Assembly: GCA_045539315.1 (NCBI GenBank) | Contig: JAZQFC010000011.1 | Location: 1 to 7,905 of the forward strand | Length of the DNA stretch: 7,905 nucleotides | Source: RUG11462 sp045539315 | GTDB taxonomy: Bacteria > Bacillota > Clostridia > Oscillospirales > Acutalibacteraceae | Direction: 5' to 3' | Shown here: positions 1-5,106 of the stretch, one piece after another | Layout of the letters: every line of letters begins with the position of its first letter | How positions within the stretch are numbered: position 1 is the stretch's first letter | Made by a program: the position numbers and the translations under genes | The notes under the pieces: generated by a model | The model's input: only the letters and a program-made list of their open reading frames with translations | What the model was told of the DNA's origin: nothing | The model's database searches: none

Positions 1-367
1 TGAACGATTTGTTATCACGCATTTTATTTAGTCTTTCGTATTTTTCGGCATTTTCAATGAGTAATAAGTCTTTCTCTAATTCTCTATCCCAAGAGATATT
101 AACACCAATGTTGTAAGCACATATACCAGCAATAGATTTGGTAATTACTTTAGTCCAGAAAGCCACATTTGATAAATATTCAAAGTGGAAAGACATAGTT
201 AAGAAATCAAAGCAACCAAATACCGCAAAAATGATGATTAATAATATGGTATTAATAATGGTCTTGCCGATTTTTTCACTATTAGTTCCAGAAAAACTAG
301 TGATTTTAGCAAGAGCATTGTAGCCACTATCTATACCTTTGTTTAATGTATCTCTTACTTTTGACAT
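1..367 (-). CDS. Two-helix membrane protein of unknown function, C-terminus cut by window edge
   Basis: The frame opens with ATG at 365-367 (MSKVRDTLNKG) and stays open for 122 codons to the window edge, so the C-terminus is missing. Residues 1-35 are polar. Two hydrophobic segments follow, at about 37-57 (many Ile/Leu/Phe) and 67-91. After them comes a charged, probably helical stretch from about residue 92, with the motif SWDRELEKD and then KYERLNKMRD. The short loop between the helices suggests a hairpin with both termini on the same side, probably cytoplasmic. The ribosome binding site is weak (only a GAG-type match about 10 bases upstream), so translation may depend on the gene 25 bases upstream. 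Position after the tail genes and the paired helices recall a holin, but the protein is already longer than many holins and continues. I do not recognise the family. The gene is real on length, frame and context; the role is unknown. Confidence 0.75.
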   Translation of the reverse strand, partial: MSKVRDTLNKGIDSGYNALAKITSFSGTNSEKIGKTIINTILLIIIFAVFGCFDFLTMSFHFEYLSNVAFWTKVITKSIAGICAYNIGVNISWDRELEKDLLLIENAEKYERLNKMRDNKSF

Positions 368-392
368 ATCTTTTAATCTCGTTTCTTAATAT

Positions 393-1055
393 TTAGTCTT
401 TGTTGACAATGCCAACAATATCTTGGGCGGTTTTATTTAATTGATCCTTGCTATCTTCAACCACTTTTTTGCCTTCTTCAATGACAAATTGTTTATTATC
501 TTCAATGACAGGTCTTAAATCTTTTAATAAAGCATTTGCCTTTTCTTTGACTTTGACATTTCTAGTGCCATCAACTAACACTTGGCAAATATCAACTAAT
601 TCTTGGGTTTGTTTAGCAAGTTCGTTGTAATCTTTCTTACTAGCACTTTCGGTCATCTTTTCAAATAATTCGCCTACTTGGTTAGCAAGTTCATTGACTT
701 TCTTTTTGCCTAATGCACTAAATAATTTGCCAACAACAAAGATGACAATTGCACCTAATGAAACACTAACACCACCAATAACGATAGGTTGGTTTAAAAT
801 CTCTTTAGCAACAATTAAAAAGTCTTTTGCACCTTGCGATAACTTATCAAAAAAGCCATCTTCTTCTTTGGGGGTTTCTTCGCTAGTTTCACTTGTTTCT
901 TCACTAACGATTTCTTCGCTTGTAGTTTCTTCTTCGCTAACGATTTCGCTACTTGTATCTTCGGCACGAACTTGTGTAAAACCACGATTAACGGAAACAC
1001 TGCTAAATAGACCGATAGATAGGCATAAACCTAATGCAACAATAATCTTCTTCAT
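393..1055 (-). CDS. Secreted, membrane-anchored protein with Ser/Glu/Thr-rich stretch, unknown function
   Basis: This 220-residue protein begins MKKIIVALGLCLSIGLF, a typical signal peptide with basic n-region and hydrophobic core (about 4-17). A VRA site at 29-31 could be the cleavage point, although it is rather far from the core. Residues 33-66 are low-complexity Ser/Glu/Thr, with repeated SEEIVSEE and TSEET units. A second hydrophobic segment at about 90-115 is Gly/Val/Ile-rich and is followed by GKKK, which fits the positive-inside rule. Residues 117-220 are Lys/Glu-rich and probably long amphipathic helices. The inferred topology is an acidic part outside, one membrane pass and a helical domain in the cytoplasm. 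The ATG lies 3 bases after the stop of the coiled-coil gene, with AGG/GAAAGG sites inside that gene's last codons, so translation is probably coupled. A lysis or superinfection-exclusion role is possible but unproven. I do not recognise the family. Confidence 0.85.
   Translation of the reverse strand: MKKIIVALGLCLSIGLFSSVSVNRGFTQVRAEDTSSEIVSEEETTSEEIVSEETSETSEETPKEEDGFFDKLSQGAKDFLIVAKEILNQPIVIGGVSVSLGAIVIFVVGKLFSALGKKKVNELANQVGELFEKMTESASKKDYNELAKQTQELVDICQVLVDGTRNVKVKEKANALLKDLRPVIEDNKQFVIEEGKKVVEDSKDQLNKTAQDIVGIVNKD
877..960 (-). repeat. Imperfect tandem repeat coding for Ser/Glu/Thr-rich stretch
   Basis: The DNA contains repeated variants of tcttcgctaacgatttc and gtttcttc on the plus strand, which code for recurring SEEIV, SEET and TSEE units in the protein at 393-1055. 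The copies are imperfect and remain in frame. Such a tract can change length by slippage, giving isolate-to-isolate variation in the acidic linker, but this window gives only one version. Confidence 0.6.
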
Positions 1056-1058
1056 AGA

Positions 1059-1442
1059 CTAACCTAACCTTTCTAAAATCGCTTTAAACTCGGCTGGTGC
1101 ATTTGTTAATTCTAATGCGATATTGTGATAAACGAAATTATCAAAATCGTTTTCAAAATCTTCATTAGTTTCACATTTGCCACTTGCGACTTCATTATCA
1201 AAGAAACTTTTAGCCACTAACAATTTTAGTCGGCATAATTCACTTGCTAAAGTTTCTTTTTCTTTTTTGGCTTCTTCAAGTTGTTTCTCTAATTCTTGCT
1301 CTTTTTTAGATTGAGAGATTTTAGCCTCTTTTTTGTATGCTTTGTATTTTTCACTACCAACGATTTGGCAATCAAAACACTCTACGATTTCATCTTTGGC
1401 ATTTTTAGAAATTGCAACTTGGTATTTCTTTTCAACTACCAT
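1059..1442 (-). CDS. Small coiled-coil protein of unknown function
   Basis: This 127-residue soluble protein has an N-terminal part (1-30) with a CFDC motif (Cys22, Cys25). A highly charged helix at about 36-77 is rich in Lys and Glu and has regularly placed Leu, as expected for a coiled coil. The C-terminal part (about 78-127) is acidic and contains NEDFENDFDNFVYHN, ending in a predicted helix. Two further cysteines (70, 90) are present, but nothing indicates a metal site beyond the lone CxxC. The ATG at 1440-1442 has a good ribosome binding site, GTGAGG at 1451-1456, 8 bases away. It is the first gene after the predicted promoter at 1466-1494 and is followed within 3 bases by the secreted protein gene. 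I do not recognise it. A partner or scaffold for the two membrane proteins downstream is a guess from context. Confidence 0.8.
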   Translation of the reverse strand: MVVEKKYQVAISKNAKDEIVECFDCQIVGSEKYKAYKKEAKISQSKKEQELEKQLEEAKKEKETLASELCRLKLLVAKSFFDNEVASGKCETNEDFENDFDNFVYHNIALELTNAPAEFKAILERLG

Positions 1443-1465
1443 ATCAATTACCTCACTATATATTT

Positions 1466-1494
1466 ATCTTACTTTAATGCTTTGATTTTATCAA
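1466..1494 (-). promoter_or_regulatory. Predicted sigma-A/sigma-70 promoter for the membrane-protein block
   Basis: Read on the minus strand, TTGATA (1489-1494) and TAAGAT (1466-1471) are separated by exactly 17 bases. Each hexamer differs from its consensus (TTGACA, TATAAT) at one or two positions. Transcription would start near 1457-1460, leaving a leader of under about 20 bases that carries the GTGAGG ribosome binding site of the 127-residue gene. It lies downstream of the terminator at 1590-1624, where a new promoter is needed for the following three genes. Confidence 0.65.
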
Positions 1495-1500
1495 TATTGA
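1482..1500. promoter_or_regulatory. Candidate operator: overlapping dyads over the -35 box
   Basis: Two palindromes overlap here: ttgat-ttt-atcaa (1482-1494) and the perfect 10-base tcaatattga (1491-1500). Together they give alternating TTGA/TCAA half-sites at 1482, 1491 and 1497. They cover the predicted -35 hexamer, the usual place for a repressor to block RNA polymerase. Short AT-rich palindromes arise easily by chance in such DNA, so this is a candidate only. Confidence 0.35.
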
Positions 1501-1569
1501 AAAAAGTGAACATAATTTTAACTTTTTCCAAACCTCATGTCCCATATTTTTTAGACTATTTTTTTAATA

Positions 1570-1588
1570 TTTGCAGAAAAATTGCAAA
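1570..1588. repeat. Short inverted repeat (6-base arms, 7-base spacer)
   Basis: The arms tttgca (1570-1575) and tgcaaa (1583-1588) are perfect inverted copies. The site sits just downstream of the terminator and about 75 bases upstream of the predicted promoter. It could be a protein-binding site or an extra weak hairpin supporting termination; the sequence alone does not decide. Confidence 0.3.
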
Positions 1589-1589
1589 A

Positions 1590-1624
1590 GTAGAAAAAAT
1601 ACACCCATTTTAAGAGTGTATTTT
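1590..1624 (-). terminator. Rho-independent terminator ending the tail-gene block
   Basis: On the minus strand the RNA would read AAAAUACACUC, a 7-base loop UUAAAAU, then GGGUGUAUUUU, followed by a U-rich tail. The 11-base-pair stem is complete, with one G-U pair. It begins 15 bases after the stop of the 44-residue gene, so it is well placed to end transcription of the structural genes. The stem is AT-rich at its base but GC-containing near the loop. The perfect arm match and run of U make this a confident call. Confidence 0.85.
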
Positions 1625-1639
1625 GTATTGAGTTGGGGG

Positions 1640-1774
1640 TTATTTCTTTTTGCTTTGAAAATAATGGATTTGGTTTAATCTTTGTTGTGCTTGTTGTTTA
1701 GTTTTATATGGAGAACTTAAATTCTTTCCGCTTTCACTTTTAACAACATAGCCCTTGCTTGTTTTAACAATCAT
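1640..1774 (-). CDS. Small conserved-type phage protein (GYVVKSESGK motif)
   Basis: This 44-residue ORF begins with ATG at 1772-1774 and ends with TAA at 1640-1642. It has a very strong ribosome binding site (AAGGAGAG, 1779-1786) that overlaps the stop codon of the 429-residue gene 10 bases upstream. The protein starts MIVKTSKGYVVKSESGKNLS, then SPYKTKQQAQQRLNQIHYF and a basic end (SKKK). The pattern K-x-x-KGY-x-V-x-S-x-SGK, a short turn with PYKT, then a helix with QRLxQIxYF matches a class of small proteins often seen in phage genomes, whose function I do not know. The net charge is strongly positive, which would suit nucleic-acid contact, but that is inference. It is the last gene before the terminator. 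Confidence 0.8.
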   Translation of the reverse strand: MIVKTSKGYVVKSESGKNLSSPYKTKQQAQQRLNQIHYFQSKKK

Positions 1775-1778
1775 AATT

Positions 1779-1786
1779 CTCTCCTT
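1779..1786 (-). promoter_or_regulatory. Strong ribosome binding site overlapping upstream stop codon
   Basis: AAGGAGAG on the minus strand lies 4 bases before the ATG at 1772-1774 and overlaps the TAA (1785-1787) of the preceding gene. It fixes the start of the 44-residue gene and suggests coupled or re-initiated translation. Confidence 0.8.
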
Positions 1787-3074
1787 ATTTACATTTAACA
1801 CTAAATTCTACATCTGGTAATACTTCACTATCACTCGTAATGCTACCACCTGCCTCAATAGAAATGGTATCAGCAATATCGCTTACTTCGGCATTAGTTT
1901 CATAGAAAATGTAACAATCGCCTCTTTTTGCTAGAAAATCTGCAACACTTGAACAACTATCATCTAAAATATAAAGATAATCTAAACCAAAATAGGTATC
2001 TGTTCTAATTTGCATATTTGATAATCCAGCATTTGAATAAATGTAATCTTTGCAATAAACGAGATAATTATTTCCACTTCTAATTTGTGTTGTTAAAAAT
2101 ACCCTATGTCCCTCGGCGGTTGCAATTATCCAATCTGTCAATGAACTTATTTTTTTAATGCCTAGATGCTTTCTAGGAATAGTGATAACTTGCGGTGTGG
2201 AACGAGTTGTTGGCATTGTGGTTTCATCTACATAATCAACATTTTTCGTAAATATATGACTTGTTTTAGTTAATACATAATTATCGTGTGTGGTATCATT
2301 GCCATTGCCTTGATAGATAAATGATAAGGTATCTAAAGCAACATTATTACTATCTTTGCTACTAAATTCACTAATACTTGTGCCTTTATATTCACCTGTG
2401 TTGTATGGAATATAACCACGATTAAGGATATTTTGTATGCGTTTATCGGTTAATTCGGTTGGCTCATTACCAGCGCCAAACATAAGGGTAAGGTCAAAAA
2501 GCATTGGTTTCCAAGTAAAATTAACCGTTGCACCAGACATTACACAGAGATAATAAGCCATTGTTGCTGTATTTGGAGAAAATGTAGTATTAGCAATAGT
2601 TCCACCGTGGTCGGATGGGTCAAGCCAACCATTAGCATCACCGCCTAAATAAGTTGATGGACTGCCACCTCTTGGAACAAAATATTCAAGATACTTATGA
2701 CCTTTGATTAGTGTTGCAGCGGAATATGCAACAAATGTTGCTATTGCAGTAGCAGTTCCACTCATTGTATAACTACCATCGCCATTATTAGTTAATGTTA
2801 TTCCATTATTTGTTGATGTAGCAGGAATTGCTGTTGGAATTATTTGTTGATTTACTACCTCTCCATTTGCATAAATCTTACTAACTTTTGCCTTATCTAA
2901 TACATTTTTATTATCAATAGTGGTTGGTATTAAATCATTATATAGATATGAATAAAGTAAAGATTGCCAAAAAGCACTTGAATAGACAAGTTTTGTGCCT
3001 TTGTATATAGCACTTATTTGTGTTGTGCCTTTATAAATGGCATTTATGTTTTTATTTCCTTTGTATAATGGCAT
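1785..3074 (-). CDS. Phage tail-tip/fibre protein with carbohydrate-binding-like module
   Basis: This 429-residue protein is probably a virion adhesin or part of the tail tip. Residues 1-32 hold three 10-residue repeats with YKG at 4-6, 14-16 and 24-26, a beta-repeat seen at the N-termini of phage tail proteins and a likely docking element. Residues of about 88-195 (NGITLTNNGDGSYTMSGTATA through FTWKPMLFDLTLMFG) match a beta-sandwich module common in Firmicutes phage structural proteins. Its hallmark FDLTLMFGAGNEPT is at 193-206. About 220-400 is Tyr/Thr/Asn-rich with no recognised fold, and the C-terminus has the ADTISIEAGGSITSDSE type of ending also seen in such proteins. The ATG lies one base after the fibre gene stop, with an AGAGGA site inside that gene's Glu codons. 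Sugar binding is family inference; no binding residues can be named. Confidence 0.85.
   Translation of the reverse strand: MPLYKGNKNINAIYKGTTQISAIYKGTKLVYSSAFWQSLLYSYLYNDLIPTTIDNKNVLDKAKVSKIYANGEVVNQQIIPTAIPATSTNNGITLTNNGDGSYTMSGTATAIATFVAYSAATLIKGHKYLEYFVPRGGSPSTYLGGDANGWLDPSDHGGTIANTTFSPNTATMAYYLCVMSGATVNFTWKPMLFDLTLMFGAGNEPTELTDKRIQNILNRGYIPYNTGEYKGTSISEFSSKDSNNVALDTLSFIYQGNGNDTTHDNYVLTKTSHIFTKNVDYVDETTMPTTRSTPQVITIPRKHLGIKKISSLTDWIIATAEGHRVFLTTQIRSGNNYLVYCKDYIYSNAGLSNMQIRTDTYFGLDYLYILDDSCSSVADFLAKRGDCYIFYETNAEVSDIADTISIEAGGSITSDSEVLPDVEFSVKCK
2979..3074 (-). repeat. Three 10-residue YKG repeats at the protein N-terminus
   Basis: Codons 1-32 of the 429-residue gene code for three units with exact 10-residue period: PLYKGNKNIN, AIYKGTTQIS and AIYKGTKLVY. 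The second and third units are also alike at DNA level. The pattern suggests a small beta-ladder that attaches or trimerises the protein. Confidence 0.7.
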
Positions 3075-3075
3075 A

Positions 3076-5022
3076 TTATTCTTCCTCTATAAAATAGAAT
3101 GTATCGGCATCAACTGTGCCACCACTAACGAGTGCATCATATTGTGCTTGGGTAATTGTAGCAGCGCCTTTGATAGCACCAGATAAATAAATGTCTTTCC
3201 AACGCGAGCCATTGCTTCCTAGGAAAGAAGCAGAATCAATAGGTAATAAATCTCCTGATTTAATACTTCTACCTGAGATTGTTAAGAAGTTTCCAACATC
3301 TCTTATATCGGCATTTCCTAAGTAAATATGACCATCTAAATATAAATCTTTATATGTAGCGGCTGCACTACCTAAATTATAAGTATTTGTAGCTGTTGGA
3401 ATTAAACTAGCGTTTTTGGCATAATAATTAATTAAATCTACTTTGGCTGTTTCCATCGCACACATTTGTAAATTACTTCTATCCCACCATCTATCTGGGA
3501 CTTCTAATTCACTAACAATGAAAACATCACCTGTTTTAATAACATCTTGGAAATCAGTAAACTTAATTACTGTTTTATCACTTGTAATGAAATATGCACC
3601 ATCATCTAAATCAATAAGCAACGATTGTGAATTTAAAATGCTATTTGATAAAATTCCTGGTTCATCTCCATATTCAACATATCCAAGAAAATCACTTAAA
3701 GTATCAAAATAAGTGCCATCAAGAGTTTTATATTGTTGTGCTTCTGCAGTAGTGCTTGGTGCTGTCGCTTGATAACTTAAAACATAAGAATTGGTTTTAC
3801 CTTCCGCAACTTCTCTAACATTAACTAAATTATCATAAACAACTTTTGCACTTGGATATTGTGTATCGGTGTTACTAGCGGATAATGTAGAAACTTTATT
3901 ATTGATAAGTTCAAATGGATTAGAGATTTCATATAAAACTAAAGCATTATCTGCGTATTGTGGTTTCCAGAAAGTGCCATTTGCCATAATGAATATGCTA
4001 TTTTGTGGTTTTCCATAATCATATTGTGGCAAGAAACGGCTACCTGTCATGTATTCCATGTAATCTCTTGCTTGTTCTTCCGTTAATTGATTGCCACCCT
4101 TTTTAATGATAATAGCATTATATCCACCAACAGTTGTTGTTTCTTGTTCATAAGCGGTTAAAACTCTACCATTGATATTGGTTAAAGCATTGCGAATAAC
4201 TGTGGTTGTCATTTGCTTACTAGGAACATCGGCAACTGTTTGTGCAATTTCATCAATTGTATATGTTTTTTGATTTCCACTACCATCTGTTCCATATAAT
4301 CTATTTGGTGTAGCGGTTTTTTCCACTTTGCTATTTAAAATGTCTAATAATGAGATTCCATTATATTCCATGTCCCAAATATCAACTTCTTCTAAAACAA
4401 ACGCATTATCTACCACACGATAGAATAAATGATCCGTTTTATCATATACAACTTGATTATTTGGGTAGGCACTAGCAATTGCAGTTAAATGGTTTTCAAT
4501 AACCATAATAGCACTGGCGGAATTAAGTTTAGTTCCAATTAAAGCCAATAATTCTTGATATTCATTTGGTTGCAAATCACTAACGGGAATAACAATTGGA
4601 CTATAATTCATAGCAATATCAATAATTCCGGTAGCAATAATAGTGGGTGTTCCACTAATAACAATCAAATCGTAATTTTCTAATTCTTCTTCATCAATAC
4701 TAATATTTCCTGCATAACCATTTAAGCCAATTTTTAAATGACCAACAATGCTCGTTAATTGGCTATCTAATGGTAAACTTTGATATGTTAAACCATCGCT
4801 ATCAACACCAACTACAAGCAAACGATTTAATTTTTCGCCATTTGGCAATTTGCAATTTGCAACCCAAGTGGCTTGACCTAAATTATCACAATAAAAGTGA
4901 ATTTCTGTTGTGTTGTTTGCGCCTGTAAATTCACTACCTACAATTGGGTAAAGTGTGGATAACGCACTATCTTTGTAAGGAAGCCCAGCGTTATCGTAGT
5001 AAACTCGCATAATCTTTGACAT
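3076..5022 (-). CDS. Phage tail fibre / upper-baseplate-like protein
   Basis: This 648-residue structural protein is modular. Residues of about 1-145 resemble the Ig-like N-terminal domain of phage baseplate upper proteins (BppU type): Thr-rich beta strands, IHFYCDNLGQATWVANCKLPNG, and a final IPV strand. Residues 376-400 carry LSASNTDTQYPSAKVVYDNL, a motif widely repeated in phage tail fibres. Two LGSxxxxxKDxYLxG units lie at 550-564 and 601-615. The last 25 residues (ITQAQYDALVSGGTVDADTFYFIEEE) match a very common C-terminal end of Firmicutes phage fibre proteins. ATG at 5020-5022 is chosen because AAGGAG (5029-5034) lies 6 bases upstream; the Met at residue 5 lacks such spacing. It follows the large tail gene after an 84-base gap holding a stem-loop, and couples to the tail-tip gene downstream. 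It is likely a link between the baseplate and receptor-binding parts. Confidence 0.88.
   Translation of the reverse strand: MSKIMRVYYDNAGLPYKDSALSTLYPIVGSEFTGANNTTEIHFYCDNLGQATWVANCKLPNGEKLNRLLVVGVDSDGLTYQSLPLDSQLTSIVGHLKIGLNGYAGNISIDEEELENYDLIVISGTPTIIATGIIDIAMNYSPIVIPVSDLQPNEYQELLALIGTKLNSASAIMVIENHLTAIASAYPNNQVVYDKTDHLFYRVVDNAFVLEEVDIWDMEYNGISLLDILNSKVEKTATPNRLYGTDGSGNQKTYTIDEIAQTVADVPSKQMTTTVIRNALTNINGRVLTAYEQETTTVGGYNAIIIKKGGNQLTEEQARDYMEYMTGSRFLPQYDYGKPQNSIFIMANGTFWKPQYADNALVLYEISNPFELINNKVSTLSASNTDTQYPSAKVVYDNLVNVREVAEGKTNSYVLSYQATAPSTTAEAQQYKTLDGTYFDTLSDFLGYVEYGDEPGILSNSILNSQSLLIDLDDGAYFITSDKTVIKFTDFQDVIKTGDVFIVSELEVPDRWWDRSNLQMCAMETAKVDLINYYAKNASLIPTATNTYNLGSAAATYKDLYLDGHIYLGNADIRDVGNFLTISGRSIKSGDLLPIDSASFLGSNGSRWKDIYLSGAIKGAATITQAQYDALVSGGTVDADTFYFIEEE
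3178..3375 (-). repeat. Duplicated LGS-KD-YL-G fibre motif
   Basis: Within the 648-residue fibre, LGSAAATYKDLYLDG (3331-3375) and LGSNGSRWKDIYLSG (3178-3222) are two copies of one fibre motif, 51 residues apart. Motifs of this kind form beta-rich segments in trimeric tail fibres. The copies have diverged at DNA level, so the duplication is old. Confidence 0.7.
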
Positions 5023-5028
5023 AATTTT

Positions 5029-5034
5029 CTCCTT
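5029..5034 (-). promoter_or_regulatory. Ribosome binding site deciding the fibre-gene start
   Basis: AAGGAG on the minus strand, 6 bases from the ATG at 5020-5022, selects this start over the in-frame ATG four codons later. It directly follows the U-rich tail of the stem-loop at 5048-5078. Confidence 0.75.
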
Positions 5035-5047
5035 TATATAAATAAAA

Positions 5048-5078
5048 TAAGATTATCGTATGTATCTCGACAATCTTA
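5048..5078 (-). terminator. Terminator-like stem-loop between the large tail gene and the fibre gene
   Basis: On the minus strand the arms TAAGATTGTCG (5068-5078) and CGATAATCTTA (5048-5058) pair over 11 bases, with one G-U pair and a 9-base loop, followed by UUUUAUUUAUAU. The shape is that of a Rho-independent terminator, although the stem has few GC pairs. It lies 29 bases after the stop of the upstream gene and ends 14 bases before the next AAGGAG. It may be a partial terminator that lowers expression of the fibre genes, an RNA-processing or 3'-protecting element, or a full terminator if a promoter lies within the gap. No convincing promoter is visible there; GATAAT at 5052-5057 (minus strand) has no good -35 partner. 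Confidence 0.6.
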
Positions 5079-5106
5079 CTTTACATTGATTTTGTTCGTT
5101 ATGCAA

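Noticed and set aside
138..323. Plus-strand 61-codon ORF
   Set aside because: It lies wholly antisense to the two-helix membrane protein, which has a better frame and operon context.
694..1062. Plus-strand 122-codon ORF rich in Ser/Thr/Leu
   Set aside because: It is the antisense of the secreted protein's Ser/Glu codons. It lacks a ribosome binding site and the minus-strand frame has a signal peptide and clear gene context.
1474..1518. Minus-strand 14-codon ORF (MFTFFNIDKIKALK) in the gap
   Set aside because: It has no convincing ribosome binding site and lies mostly upstream of the predicted transcription start; such short ORFs are common in AT-rich spacers.
1296..1613. Plus-strand 105-codon hydrophobic ORF
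   Set aside because: It is antisense to a Lys/Glu coiled coil (which gives Phe/Leu in reverse), runs through the predicted promoter and into the terminator, and has no ribosome binding site.
1785..5022. Possible diversity-generating retroelement target in the fibre or tip gene
   Set aside because: No second near-identical template repeat or reverse transcriptase is visible, and the Asn-rich stretches are explained by low GC content.
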